From positions 151,391-215,390 of the forward strand of contig CANMIH010000007.1 in the NCBI GenBank assembly GCA_947497905.1: 64,000 nt of DNA, written 5' to 3'. Shown piece after piece: positions 28,546-37,899 of this stretch. Origin of the DNA: an uncultured Pelagimonas sp. (GTDB lineage Bacteria > Pseudomonadota > Alphaproteobacteria > Rhodobacterales > Rhodobacteraceae). Every line of letters begins with the position of its first letter. Position 1 is the stretch's first letter. Below the pieces are notes generated by a model. The model was not told the origin of the DNA and did not search any database. It was given only the letters and a program-made list of their open reading frames with translations. Both the position numbers and the translations under genes were made by a program.

Positions 28546-28989
28546 AATTTTCTCTTTTGTTGTTATCTGGTTGGGTCCAACAGATCTCTTTGCCCGTCTC
28601 CTGCAAGACTGGCTCCCAAAGCAAAAAAGCAAGACAGTCAATCTCAGATAGATCGATTCCCTAAGGAGTGTCTGCAGGAAGGGTTCATGTCCTCTTGGCA
28701 TTGGATTGAGATTCTGACAAAGATTGTCAGGTATGAGCGGTAAGGGAAATGTAATAACATATCAATCCAGTGACGGTTGGGCTCATCGACAAGGCGGCGA
28801 GGGGTAGGTCACGTCGATGATGTGTAGAAGAGGTGTGTTTTTGGCTTCAATTTCAAGAGGCCGGTGTACTAACGGGTAGCTGCCTCTACCAATGAACACG
28901 TTCTGACACAATTGGGCGACTTGATCAGAAAACAGGCTGCATTGCTACGATATTACTGACACAGATCGATATTGTAGGCAGAATGCAAC
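28546..28989. other. Gap before NTF2-like gene
   Basis: No gene or clear repeat seen. It must hold the promoters of the DMT gene (minus) and the NTF2-like gene (plus). Confidence 0.4.
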
Positions 28990-29349
28990 ATGATCGAAGA
29001 TGAGTTCAGGAACTACTTAGCCGCATTCAATGGCTGCTCGACCTGGGGCGCTGTCGAACAGATCTTTAATAAGGTATTCCACCCGAAGTTGCGCGTTGTT
29101 TTGCCTGACGGCATGCTGAACCGCGATGGTTGGGCGAAGGTTGTCCGGCGCCATTTGTCTTCGGGCACTGTGCTGGAACTTCTGGAGCTTGAGCGCCAGG
29201 GTGATGGACTGTTCTACGCAACACGAATTCGACTGGATGATGGAAGAGAGCTAGAGCCGTTCACACAAGCGCTGCTCGAAGATGAACAAGTGATCAGGAT
29301 TGAGCCGTCAGTTCCCGAAGAATATGAACAGCTTTTTTTCCTCAGGTGA
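28990..29349 (+). CDS. NTF2-like small protein
   Basis: A 119-residue protein with the cone-shaped SnoaL/NTF2 pattern: FRNYLAAFNGCSTWGAVEQIF, FHPKLRVVLPDG, LERQGDGLFYATRIRL. Function unknown. The last residues run into the IS21 istA fragment, whose stop overlaps this gene by 8 bases, so the original C terminus may have been replaced. Confidence 0.6.
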   Translation: MIEDEFRNYLAAFNGCSTWGAVEQIFNKVFHPKLRVVLPDGMLNRDGWAKVVRRHLSSGTVLELLELERQGDGLFYATRIRLDDGRELEPFTQALLEDEQVIRIEPSVPEEYEQLFFLR

Positions 29350-29557
29350 GATCGACGGAGATTTTCCTCTCGCCCAACCTATCCGCATAGGGATCCAGTT
29401 TGCTTGGGCGTTTGGGCGTCTTGAACCGTGGCTCCACCGCGCCCACGCGTAGGTACTTCTTTATGGTGTTCCGAGACAGACCCGTCCGTCGGGCAATCTC
29501 TCTGTTTGGCATTTTGTCACGCAATGCCCAGCGTCGAATGACACTTAAAAATCCCAT
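29342..29557 (-). pseudogene. IS21-family IstA N-terminal fragment
   Basis: Minus-strand frame from ATG 29557: MGFLSVIRRWALRDKM, then NREIARRTGLSRNTIKKYLR, the helix-turn-helix of IS21 IstA, followed by FKTPKRPSKLDPYADRL. Homology ends at about 29385 and only 70 codons remain. The element end (catgggtcaattctcagtga) is kept at about 29609-29630. Confidence 0.8.
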
Positions 29558-29632
29558 GTCGATCACTCCAAACCTCCCCAACCAAAACCGTCGGGGCAAT
29601 GTGTTCACATGGGTCAATTCTCAGTGACTATC

Positions 29633-30037
29633 AATAGTGAAGCCGGACTGAACGATCTGCATCTTTTCATCGTTGTCCCTTTTACAGGTGTGCAGGCGTT
29701 GTTCCTTCTGGATATGGGGCTGTCTGCTGGAAGAAGTCTGCTTGAACACAGAAAGGAAATTTCCGGTGGTGTGTTGGTCTTCGGGTGCTTGATGCCGGTC
29801 ATTGGCAGTGTTTTTGGCGCGGGTTTCGCGAAACTAGTAGGTCTATCGACGGGCGGCACTTTCCTCCTGATGGTGTTAAGTGCATCAGCGTCTTACATAG
29901 CTGTTCCCGCCGCTATGCGGTTGACCCTCCCTCAGGCGAAATCCGGCATCTACCTGACCTTGGCTCTTGGTGTCACTTTTCCGTTCAACCTCACCCTCGG
30001 AATGCCGCTATATTTCCTTTTGGCAAGCTGGTTGTGA
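29633..30037 (+). pseudogene. sbtA: SbtA-type bicarbonate transporter, C-terminal fragment
   Basis: The frame reads FTGVQALFLLDMGLSAGRSL, then GASASYIAVPAAMRL-like SASASYIAVPAAMRLTLPQ, and ends GVTFPFNLTLGMPLYFLLAS: the conserved C-terminal half of the sodium-dependent bicarbonate permease SbtA (DUF897). The N-terminal half is missing. The gene is cut at its 5' side by the IS21 end near 29630, where the frame happens to stay open into the IS. Confidence 0.8.
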
Positions 30038-30080
30038 GGAGGGAGCAGGCGGACAGAAGCTGTGAAGGCGTAGAACCGAT

Positions 30081-30149
30081 AATCAAAGATGAAGGCCGAG
30101 GGTAAGATCAGAAAGTTTTATCTAGCTTCGCAATCCTCGGCCTTTGATT
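30081..30149. terminator. Large stem-loop between sbtA remnant and QOR gene
   Basis: aaggccgagg (30092-30101) pairs with cctcggcctt (30135-30144), with extra pairing aatcaaag / ctttgatt outside. It may end transcription from either side, because the flanking genes converge here. Confidence 0.5.
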
Positions 30150-30219
30150 AGGCAATCGTGGTGAATAAACTCTGGATCGTACCTGTTACGATCGCCGCTC
30201 TGAACATGGACGATATGCT

Positions 30220-31215
30220 TTAGTCAATGCTCAGCACCAGTTTCCCCGTCGTCTCTCCCGCTTCCAGACGACGATGTGCTTCTGAGGCTTCGCTCAGTGA
30301 CAGAGTTGAGATCGAAGGCCTCAGAACACCATCCCCCAACATCTTGAACACCTTGGTCAGATCTGAGTTAAACTCTTTCGGGCGGTTGCTAAAATAGGTG
30401 TAGATGTCGCTGACGCGTAGGGCGACAGATTTTTGGAAATACGTGGCCAGATCTTCACCAAAGGTACCAGCCGGCGGGCCTGCCAAGAATCCGAACACAA
30501 CGACAGTACCCAGCGGAGCCAGTGCCTTGAGGTCGGATTTCACGGTCTCGCCCGAGATCGGGTTCAGGGTCAGGTCGACACCACGGCCTGCGGTGTATTC
30601 CAGAACTTTTTCAGTCACATTTTCCTTTTTGTAATCAATTACAAAGTCCGCACCCTGAGCTTTTGCATAGTCGACCTTGTCGGTGCTGGCCGATGCGATC
30701 ACGGTCATACCCAGATGCTTGGCTATGTGTTGGATCATGGTGCCAACACCGCCCGCTGCGGCATGGACGAGAACCGATTTTCCTGGAGCAGCGCCGCCTA
30801 GGTTAACCAGCATATGATAGGCGGTCATCGCATTAACCGGGATTGAGGCCGCAGTTTCAAAGCCGATGGCATCGTCGATCTGAGTTACATAGGACGCACC
30901 GATCACAGAATGCATGCCATAGCCGCCTGCACCAATCGGTCCCATCCAAGCGACACGGTCGCCAACGCTGAAGCCTTCGACATCTGCTCCCAGAGCCTCG
31001 ATCACGCCCGCGCCTTCAACACCGGGAATGTGCGGTAGTTCAGGCATCATGCCTTTGGGCATGTCACCGCGGCGAATGATTGTATCAATAAAGTTCACGG
31101 CACCCGCGTGATTTCGGATCAGAACCTCCCCCGCACCGGGGGTCGGGATGGGTTGGTCTTGTTTAGACAGTACGTGGTGGCTGCCGGTTTCGGGGATGAC
31201 GATGGCATAGGACAT
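30220..31215 (-). CDS. Zinc-free quinone oxidoreductase (MDR superfamily)
   Basis: A 331-residue NADPH-dependent quinone oxidoreductase-type protein: GROES-like N-terminal half (PGAGEVLIRNHAGAVNFIDT, VEGAGVIEALG) and a Rossmann half with AAAGGVGTMIQ. No zinc-binding cysteines. ATG 31215 follows TAGGAGAC. It is divergent from a LysR gene, which is its likely regulator. Confidence 0.9.
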   Translation of the reverse strand: MSYAIVIPETGSHHVLSKQDQPIPTPGAGEVLIRNHAGAVNFIDTIIRRGDMPKGMMPELPHIPGVEGAGVIEALGADVEGFSVGDRVAWMGPIGAGGYGMHSVIGASYVTQIDDAIGFETAASIPVNAMTAYHMLVNLGGAAPGKSVLVHAAAGGVGTMIQHIAKHLGMTVIASASTDKVDYAKAQGADFVIDYKKENVTEKVLEYTAGRGVDLTLNPISGETVKSDLKALAPLGTVVVFGFLAGPPAGTFGEDLATYFQKSVALRVSDIYTYFSNRPKEFNSDLTKVFKMLGDGVLRPSISTLSLSEASEAHRRLEAGETTGKLVLSID

Positions 31216-31310
31216 CTTGTGTCTCCTAGTTTTGGTTAAATCCAAGATAGCCACCGACAGGTTCTGTGATAATATCTCCAAATGGTTCACACATTCTCGC
31301 TGGTGGAATA

Positions 31311-32147
31311 ATGATTTTCAACGACCTCGCCTTGTTTACGTCGGTGGCACGCCACCTGAGTTTTTCCGGTGCGGCCACTCAACTTGACATTCCGCTGTCA
31401 CGCGTCAGCCGCAAGGTTGCGGAATTGGAAGAACATCTGGGAGTAAAACTGTTTGAACGCACGACGCGGCAGGTGCGCCTAACCGAAGAGGGGCGTCGGT
31501 TGCTTGATCAGGTACAGGAGCCAATAGAGGCCTTGCAGAATGTAGCGGGTTTTTTGGAGGAAACGGGGCGCCATACGATCCGCGTTACCGCGCCGCCAAT
31601 GGCACTGCAGGACCGCATCGGCTCCTTGCTGCTTGAGTTTGCGGCGCTGCGCCCGGATATCCACCTCGAGGTTTCGGCAACCAACGCCATTCTGGATTTT
31701 TTTCGTGACAACATCGACCTGGCATTTCGCGTCGGCCCCCTTCAAGATTCCACCCTTGTTGCGCGCAAACTTTGGACGTTGGATTATTACTTTTGTGCCG
31801 GGGAAGAGTTCGTTCAGACCAACGACCTGCACTGCCCAGTTACATTGGCCCGCCTGATGGAACTTCCGGTCCTGATGGCACGTCAGCCCTGGTTGCTGGC
31901 AGATGGACGCGTACTCAAACCTGATCAGGTAGCACACGAGTTTGATACGCTCGATATGCTGGCGGGTGCTGCCCGGCGAAATATGGGGGTGACCATTCTA
32001 CCCAGCGAAATGATCACCGACGGGCTGATTGCAATAAAGGTGGCGGACGCGCAGCCCACGCGGCGTGACATGTTTGCTGTCTATCCAAGCCGCCGCCTGC
32101 TGCCTGCACGGGTACGTGACCTGATTGATTTTCTGGCGACAGTCTGA
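31311..32147 (+). CDS. LysR-family transcriptional regulator
   Basis: A 278-residue LysR protein: HTH LFTSVARHLSFSGAATQLDI, then PLSRVSRKVAELE, and an AaeR-like effector domain. Start at ATG 31311 (MIFNDLALF) with GGTGG upstream. Alternative 31266 would overlap the operator region. Divergent from the quinone oxidoreductase gene by 95 bases. Confidence 0.88.
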   Translation: MIFNDLALFTSVARHLSFSGAATQLDIPLSRVSRKVAELEEHLGVKLFERTTRQVRLTEEGRRLLDQVQEPIEALQNVAGFLEETGRHTIRVTAPPMALQDRIGSLLLEFAALRPDIHLEVSATNAILDFFRDNIDLAFRVGPLQDSTLVARKLWTLDYYFCAGEEFVQTNDLHCPVTLARLMELPVLMARQPWLLADGRVLKPDQVAHEFDTLDMLAGAARRNMGVTILPSEMITDGLIAIKVADAQPTRRDMFAVYPSRRLLPARVRDLIDFLATV

Positions 32148-32293
32148 TCCAAACGTTATTGCGTTTCGGACCTAGAGGGAGATCCTCCATATGCCGACAA
32201 AACGTGCGATTGATCCACAGTGTTGCATCGGCGCGGCAGCCATCTCCCAGTAGGTTACAATTCAGTGCAGATGTGAGTGAGTTGTCTGCATAG

Positions 32294-32854
32294 TCAATCA
32301 CCTTGCAGCGGGTTCGGTCGCATAGTTGCCACGAGCTCGGCAACCTTGATACCAAATTTGCGCATCTCTGATTTATTCATGATTACACCGCTTTCAGTCA
32401 GATAGAGCCAATCGGTGACGTTCAAAACATGCCCTCCTGCTTCTTCGGGCAATATGATGTGATACTCCATTTTGACCGTTGAGCCCGAGACAGATCCTCT
32501 TGCCTCACCCACAATGTCATCGGCGGTGGCCGAGAACGTGTTGCCCGGACCAAGTTTCAAAAACCACTTTCGGCTTTGATGCCTGCCGTTGGAATAGACA
32601 AACTCTTCGCTCAGAGTTCCTGTGTCCCCATACCAAGTCCCGACCATTTCGGCAGTAAAGCTGTTGGTCATTTTGCCGTTGGGCCCAAAGATCAGCCCTT
32701 CTGACAGGATTTCGCCTGACAAATGAGTTTTCAATGAAAAGGCGGGTCCAGTGTCACTATAATCCGCCGGGCTTTGTGCCCGAAAACTTAGAAACATCGA
32801 CTTTGCCAGCATCGCGAGCAGGATCACGACAAGTGCGGCGGTTAAAAGTTTCAT
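32294..32854 (-). CDS. DUF3833 family protein
   Basis: A 186-residue protein with an N-terminal membrane anchor or lipobox-free signal (KLLTAALVVILLAMLAKSMF) and a lipocalin-like beta domain (SGEILSEGLIFGPNGKMTNS, TWYGDTGTLSEEFVYSNGR). ATG 32854 overlaps the MFS stop by 4 bases. The longer frame to 33562 lies in the MFS gene. It is the last gene of the lipid cluster. DUF3833 genes are known next to CFA-like methylase genes in RpoE-ChrR regulons. Confidence 0.85.
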   Translation of the reverse strand: MKLLTAALVVILLAMLAKSMFLSFRAQSPADYSDTGPAFSLKTHLSGEILSEGLIFGPNGKMTNSFTAEMVGTWYGDTGTLSEEFVYSNGRHQSRKWFLKLGPGNTFSATADDIVGEARGSVSGSTVKMEYHIILPEEAGGHVLNVTDWLYLTESGVIMNKSEMRKFGIKVAELVATMRPNPLQGD

Positions 32855-34080
32855 GGGGTTATGTCCTTTGACGGGAGCGCAAAGACCAATGCCAATGCGC
32901 ATAGTTTTAGTATGCAGGGAACGATGGCGTACAGCGTGCTGAGCATAGACAAGGCCGCATCGCTGTTTTGCGCGGTGGGTTTGAAACCGCTCCCTTCGAG
33001 GATCGGGAGTACTAAAAGTGCCGAGAGTGCCAGCCCCAGTTTGCCGGCGAATGACCATATGCCAAACGCAAGTGAGGCCTCTGATTGCGCTTGTGTTAGC
33101 GCCACTGAGAACATCGCGGGTAAGATCACCATATCGGCGCCTAAAGCTGCTCCCGATGCGACGCAGATCAAGGCAAACGGTATTGCTTGGCCGGGCACCA
33201 AAAAAGCCGCGCCTGCGAACCCGAATATGGCAAGCGGCATGGCAATCAACAGAATTGTTCTGGGGCCGAAGTGTTGGCTTAGCTTTGCCCAGAACGGGAC
33301 ACTGACCCCCGCACTGAGAAAAAATAGGAGCAAAAGTAGACCTGCCATTCCGTCCAGTTCCAACCGATCTTCGACAAAAAACAAAAACAGAGTGGAGGTG
33401 ATTGCCACGGGAAGGCTGTTGACCAGTGCGATCAAAAGCAAGTGGAGCGTCGTTCCTTTGCGCAAAGAAGCAACGGAAAAACGTTTGCCGGGGATGATGG
33501 GCCTGTTCCATATTGGTCGCGCGACCCAGGCGCATACCAGAGCTATTGCGGCAAGAAACCAACCAAAGGCCGGGTAAGCGTTGGACGTGCCGGTCAATTT
33601 GGCCAAGATCAGCGGAGCAATGGCAGCAAGAACAACGCCCATCAGCATTCCTGCTTCGCGAAAACCGGCGAGTGTTATCAAGGCACGAGGAGTTGGCTCA
33701 CTAGCAAGGGTTGCGCTGCGTCCGTAAAGCAAGATCATACCCATGCTGTACGCCGAAAACAGCAGCACAAGTGCGGCCACCATCTTTGCCAACACATAGG
33801 GCCCCTCACTTAAGGAGAACAGTAGCGGAAAACCAACGGCGAGACCCCCAGCAGCAAGGCCCGCGAACAGGCTTTGGGCCTGCGGCCAACGATCGATCGC
33901 CCAGCCGATCAGGGGATCTTGAACCAAATCAACGAACCTAATAGCGATCAGGATCGTGGCTATAGCCCCTAGGCCAATCCCCAGCTCAGACGAAGCAAAA
34001 TGTGGCAGATGGATGTACAGGGGTATGCCAGCAGAAGCCAGCATCAGCGCATACAGGCTGACACGGGGATAAATCATCAC
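32851..34080 (-). CDS. MFS transporter (GPH-like)
   Basis: A 409-residue membrane protein with about 12 helices. The block FVDLVQDPLIGWAIDRWP is typical of the sugar/cation-symporter (GPH) branch. It overlaps the gene on each side by 4 bases. Likely translocates a lipid or small molecule connected with the methylase cluster (inference from position). Confidence 0.88.
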   Translation of the reverse strand: MMIYPRVSLYALMLASAGIPLYIHLPHFASSELGIGLGAIATILIAIRFVDLVQDPLIGWAIDRWPQAQSLFAGLAAGGLAVGFPLLFSLSEGPYVLAKMVAALVLLFSAYSMGMILLYGRSATLASEPTPRALITLAGFREAGMLMGVVLAAIAPLILAKLTGTSNAYPAFGWFLAAIALVCAWVARPIWNRPIIPGKRFSVASLRKGTTLHLLLIALVNSLPVAITSTLFLFFVEDRLELDGMAGLLLLLFFLSAGVSVPFWAKLSQHFGPRTILLIAMPLAIFGFAGAAFLVPGQAIPFALICVASGAALGADMVILPAMFSVALTQAQSEASLAFGIWSFAGKLGLALSALLVLPILEGSGFKPTAQNSDAALSMLSTLYAIVPCILKLCALALVFALPSKDITP

Positions 34081-34571
34081 ATGCCTTTCAATCGCCGGGT
34101 GAAAGACTTCGAGCGTGTGTTGTCACCAAGGAAGATGCCCATGAAGCGGGAACTGATCTTGGGATGTTCAAGCACGCATGTGCGACGGCCATTTAGCCAG
34201 AAGCTGATTTTATCGGGACCTGAGGTAATTGCTGCAAACCGATCGCCCTTTCGAACATCCTGAAAACAGATCTCAAAATTGGACCGAAGGGGCAGTGACG
34301 GACCTGTGCGATTGAGCTCGCGCATTGTGCTTTCTACGAGATCTTTAGCACTCAGGCGGCGAAGGTAAGTTAACTCAAGGGCAAACCTTGCATCCCAGTC
34401 CAAAGCAGCACCGAATTCTGTGAACAGTTGCGCTTTGTAAATTGGGAGACCAGCCAGTCGAAAGGTCGCTTCGCCCCTGAGCTCTGCGTTCGGCACTGCC
34501 TTAGAAATATGCGTGCCCTGTGCAAACAGCGGCGATGCACACATGATGAGGGCAAGCGCTAAACTACGCAT
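34077..34571 (-). CDS. Chalcone-isomerase-like periplasmic protein
   Basis: A 164-residue protein with a signal peptide (RSLALALIMCASPLFAQG) and a chalcone-isomerase-like fold (GEATFRLAGLPIYKAQLFTE, ALELTYLRRLSAKDLVESTM). Bacterial members are thought to bind fatty acids or lipids. ATG 34571 overlaps the CFA stop by 8 bases. The longer start at 34703 lies inside the CFA gene. Confidence 0.85.
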   Translation of the reverse strand: MRSLALALIMCASPLFAQGTHISKAVPNAELRGEATFRLAGLPIYKAQLFTEFGAALDWDARFALELTYLRRLSAKDLVESTMRELNRTGPSLPLRSNFEICFQDVRKGDRFAAITSGPDKISFWLNGRRTCVLEHPKISSRFMGIFLGDNTRSKSFTRRLKGM

Positions 34572-35721
34572 GAGCCAGTTCCACTTGAACGACATCCGAG
34601 TGGCCGACTGCAAACGACGCAGCACAGATTTCAAGGTAGTATTGCCAATTGCGAAAGAACCCTTCGCCGTAGCCAAGATCCGAGATGCGCCGTTTTTGAG
34701 CATTTAGCCGTTCAGCCCAGATGCGGCAGGTTTTGGCGTAGTCTTGTCCGAAGGCGAAATTGTTCTGTACCGATAGTCCTGCCTGTTTGGCCTGCGCCTC
34801 GATCACGCTATCGGACAGTAGCATGCCTCCCGGAAAGACGTATTGGCGGATGTAATCAGATGAGGTCTTGTAGGTTTCAAAAAAACTGTCCTTCACGGTG
34901 ATAGCCTGAAGCAGCACGTTTCCACCGTCGGCCAGACTACGTTTGATCGTGGAAAAATAGCTGGGCCAATAGCGCTCACCGACTGCTTCGATCATCTCAA
35001 TCGAAACGATATTGTCGAATTTGCCTTCAATGTCGCGGTAGTCACGCAATTGAATGTCCGCACGCCCATCAAGCCGCGCCTCCGCGTAACTATGTTGGTT
35101 GCGTGAGATCGTAACGCCCGTGACGTCACGACCTTCAGCGCTCGCGTGTTCCGCAAAGCCGCCCCAGCCGCAGCCAATTTCCAGCGTGCGTTCACCTACG
35201 CCAAGACGTGACAAGACCCTTGCATTCTTGCGGTCTTGGGCGCGGGTGAGGTCATCATCAGTTTGTGTAAACAAAGCGGATGAGTAGGTCATACCTTCGT
35301 CAAGCCAAAGCCCGTAAAACTCATTGCCAACGTCGTAATGTGCACGGATGTTTTTGCGTGACCCGCGTCGCGAGTTGGCTCGCAGGACGGTGTCGACCAG
35401 ACGAAATTTGATCTGGTTAAAAGTGTTGGCTTGATCAAACGTTCCGAGGTTATCGCGGTTCAGCATAGCCAGTGAAACCAAGCCCTCGACAGATGGGGTG
35501 TCCCAGAGACCCTGAACATAGGTTTCCCCAAGCCCGACTTGGCCATGGGCTGCAAAGGCAGACACAGCAGCCCAGTCACGAATAACCATCTCGGCTTCAG
35601 GGCCTGATGATCCAAAGTTGTAACGCTCTCCCTCGGGCGTGCGCAGGATCAGACGACCTTCACGCAGACGCTCGCAGGTCGACAGGAAGTTTGATTTCAA
35701 GGTCTTGGTTGTGGCCTGCAT
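34564..35721 (-). CDS. Cyclopropane-fatty-acid synthase-like methyltransferase
   Basis: A 385-residue SAM-dependent enzyme acting on unsaturated phospholipid chains. SAM-binding block VGERTLEIGCGWGGFAEHAS, then DVTGVTISRNQ and EMIEAVGERYWPSYF, as in CFA synthases. In R. sphaeroides a relative in the same neighbourhood belongs to the RpoE-ChrR regulon and takes part in furan fatty acid formation, so this could be an 11-methyl or furan-pathway methylase rather than a cyclopropane synthase. ATG 35721 lies 62 bases inside the upstream gene, an unusually long overlap. Confidence 0.88.
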   Translation of the reverse strand: MQATTKTLKSNFLSTCERLREGRLILRTPEGERYNFGSSGPEAEMVIRDWAAVSAFAAHGQVGLGETYVQGLWDTPSVEGLVSLAMLNRDNLGTFDQANTFNQIKFRLVDTVLRANSRRGSRKNIRAHYDVGNEFYGLWLDEGMTYSSALFTQTDDDLTRAQDRKNARVLSRLGVGERTLEIGCGWGGFAEHASAEGRDVTGVTISRNQHSYAEARLDGRADIQLRDYRDIEGKFDNIVSIEMIEAVGERYWPSYFSTIKRSLADGGNVLLQAITVKDSFFETYKTSSDYIRQYVFPGGMLLSDSVIEAQAKQAGLSVQNNFAFGQDYAKTCRIWAERLNAQKRRISDLGYGEGFFRNWQYYLEICAASFAVGHSDVVQVELAHA

Positions 35722-37003
35722 AGTCCGTACCTTTCGTGAAATGGGGATCATTGATCGCGCGAACGACGCGCATGGCACTGGCTATGCCGTCTTCGTGGAA
35801 CCCGTGCCGGTTCCAAGCACCCACATACCAAGTTCGATTTTGTCCCTGCATCTGGCGAATGGCCTGCTGGGCCTGAAGAGCCGCACGGTCGAACACGGGA
35901 TGAGCGAACTGGACTCGATCATAGATCATGTGTTCGGGGATCGATTTTGACGGGTTGAGCGTAACAAAGAGCGGATCGCTTTCCGGTATGCTTTGCAAAC
36001 GGTTCATCCAATAGGTCAGGCCGATATCGCCGTCCTGAGAGCGGTAAGACCAGCTTGACCAACAATCTCGACGGCATGGCATTTGACGCTCGTCACAATG
36101 CAAAACGGCCGTGTTGGGCTGATAGCGGATGCTGCCCAATGCATGTGCTTCGGCCTTGGATGCGTCTTGACCTAAGATTCTCAGGGCTTGATCCGAATGG
36201 CAGGCGAAAATGACCTCATCGTACACGGTTGATTGTCCGGTCGCAGTGTGAAGGCTAACCTCTTCAAGCGAGCGGCTCAGATTTTGGATCGGAGTATGTT
36301 TGTGGATCGTGCAACCACGGGCGTTTAAAGCAGTTTCAAGACGCTTGACGTATTCGATGCTGCCGCCTTTAACGGTCCACCATTGGTGTTTGCCTGAGCC
36401 TGCCAAGAGCGCGTGATTGCGAAAGAACCTTACCAGTGATTTAGCCGGGAAACGATCGACTTCCTCAACAGGAGTAGACCAAATCGCGCCACACATGGGC
36501 ATCAGATAGTAGTCGCGAAACCACTTGCCCAACCCAAGTTCGGCAACCAAATCTCCGATCGTTTTGCTGTCATCCTTGGCGGCAGCCTCAGCGTGTTTTC
36601 CAAAGCGAATGATATCTGCGACCATTTTGTAGAACTGCGGTCGCAGCAGATTGCGGTTTTGAGCCGTCAAGGCTCTGACGCTGCTCAGGCCATACTCAAG
36701 CCATCCATTATGGATGCTGGCACCAAAACTCATTTCGCTTTTGATGACAGGAACATCCAGTTCGCGAAACAGTCGGGTCAGAAACGGGTATGTGGCATAG
36801 TTGAAAACGATGAATCCTGTGTCCACAGGTTGGTCGCCATTCTTACCTGCCAAAACGGTGCGGGCGTGACCGCCAAGTCTATCTGAAGCTTCATAAAGGG
36901 TGACGTCATGAAAAGGCGATAAGTAGTATGCAGCTGAAAGGCCAGAAATCCCGCCGCCAATAATGGCTATCCTCTTGCGCGGTCCCTGCGTCTGATCGAA
37001 CAT
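35660..37003 (-). CDS. FAD-dependent oxidoreductase (amine-oxidase fold)
   Basis: A 447-residue flavoprotein with an N-terminal FAD site (IAIIGGGISGLSAAYYLS, then ASDRLGGHARTV) and a C-terminal amine-oxidase-like closing segment (NRTWYVGAWNRHGFHEDGIA). It is found next to CFA-like genes and DUF1365 genes in many bacteria. It may desaturate or isomerise a fatty-acyl chain before methylation (inference). ATG 37003 follows AGGGGGCGAT. A TGATCC-N18-TAAAA promoter lies just upstream. Confidence 0.88.
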   Translation of the reverse strand: MFDQTQGPRKRIAIIGGGISGLSAAYYLSPFHDVTLYEASDRLGGHARTVLAGKNGDQPVDTGFIVFNYATYPFLTRLFRELDVPVIKSEMSFGASIHNGWLEYGLSSVRALTAQNRNLLRPQFYKMVADIIRFGKHAEAAAKDDSKTIGDLVAELGLGKWFRDYYLMPMCGAIWSTPVEEVDRFPAKSLVRFFRNHALLAGSGKHQWWTVKGGSIEYVKRLETALNARGCTIHKHTPIQNLSRSLEEVSLHTATGQSTVYDEVIFACHSDQALRILGQDASKAEAHALGSIRYQPNTAVLHCDERQMPCRRDCWSSWSYRSQDGDIGLTYWMNRLQSIPESDPLFVTLNPSKSIPEHMIYDRVQFAHPVFDRAALQAQQAIRQMQGQNRTWYVGAWNRHGFHEDGIASAMRVVRAINDPHFTKGTDYAGHNQDLEIKLPVDLRASA

Positions 37004-37032
37004 ATCGCCCCCTTTTGATTGGTTTTCAGGGG

Positions 37033-37061
37033 TTTTACGTGCGGCATCTCGAGTTGGATCA
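37033..37061 (-). promoter_or_regulatory. RpoE-type promoter for the FAD/CFA operon
   Basis: On the minus strand: TGATCC, 18 bases, TAAAA. The predicted start of transcription is near 37026, about 23 bases before ATG 37003. It matches the TGATCC-N18-TA pattern of the neighbouring sites and of the known alphaproteobacterial RpoE-ChrR promoters. Confidence 0.7.
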
Positions 37062-37091
37062 GAAATTGCAAACAAAAGTTCCCGAAATGCC

Positions 37092-37120
37092 TGATCCAAC
37101 TCGCCTATGTCCTCGTATTG
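37092..37120 (+). promoter_or_regulatory. RpoE-type promoter for DUF1365-SDR
   Basis: TGATCC, 18 bases, TATTG. The first six bases of the spacer (AACTCG) are identical to those of the divergent minus-strand site. The -10 element ends 6 bases before ATG 37126, so the message would be leaderless or almost so. Confidence 0.7.
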
Positions 37121-37125
37121 AACAC

Positions 37126-37899
37126 ATGAAACTCGAACACATCCAAGCCAAGACGCTGCATGCCCGCCGAGGCGGCTTAAAGAACCGCTTCACTTACGGT
37201 GTCGATTTTGTGCTGACGGACTTTGCTGGCGAGACGCCACGGGTATTCTCCAGGAACAGATTTAATCTGTGGTCGCTTTGGGATCACCTACACGGTGGGC
37301 AGCGGGGTAATGGGCGCGGGGTAAAATGGTTTGAAGAAGAGCTTGAGCGACGTGGCTTTCGAACTGATAGCGCACGGCTGGTATTGTTGACCCAACCCAG
37401 TTTCCTTTGGTTCAACTTTAATCCAGTCAGCTTCTGGATCGCGCTTGTTGATGGCAAACCTCGGGCTTTTGTGGCCGAGGTAAATAGCACCTTTGGGCAG
37501 CGGCATAACTATTTCTGCGCACATGAAGATTTTCGGCCCATTGATCGGAACGACACATTGGTTGCAGATAAACTGATGCACGTCTCTCCCTTTCAAAAAA
37601 TCGCCGGTCGGTATCGGTTCAATTTTGGGTTCAATGACGCTGAGTTCGACATTCGGATCTTGTTTGAAAACGATGATCAGGGTGTGCTTGCAACGCTGTC
37701 CGGAAAACGCGCGGTGGCCACCGACTGGTCGCTGTTGAAATCCGCGTTCCGCCGTCCCTTTGGGGGGGCGAGAGTATTGGCTCTGATCCACTGGCAGGCT
37801 GCGCTTTTGTACCTCAAACGTGCCCCATTCCTCAAAAAGCAACCAGAACCTTCAGAGTTCGTTTCTGCCAACACCAATCACTTGGGCCAAAACAAATGA
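37126..37899 (+). CDS. DUF1365 family protein
   Basis: A 257-residue protein with family blocks LHARRGGLKNRFTYGVDFVL, LLTQPSFLWFNFNPVSFWI and KLMHVSPFQKIAGRYRFNF. DUF1365 proteins are almost always next to an FAD oxidoreductase and a CFA-like methylase and are presumed to act on acyl chains. ATG 37126 is placed at the end of the RpoE-type promoter. The upstream part of the longer frame (from 37015) overlaps that promoter and is not coding. It overlaps the SDR start by 4 bases. Confidence 0.88.
   Translation: MKLEHIQAKTLHARRGGLKNRFTYGVDFVLTDFAGETPRVFSRNRFNLWSLWDHLHGGQRGNGRGVKWFEEELERRGFRTDSARLVLLTQPSFLWFNFNPVSFWIALVDGKPRAFVAEVNSTFGQRHNYFCAHEDFRPIDRNDTLVADKLMHVSPFQKIAGRYRFNFGFNDAEFDIRILFENDDQGVLATLSGKRAVATDWSLLKSAFRRPFGGARVLALIHWQAALLYLKRAPFLKKQPEPSEFVSANTNHLGQNK

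Noticed and set aside
32294..33562. 422-residue version of the DUF3833 protein
   Set aside because: The first 236 residues are the MFS gene read in another frame.
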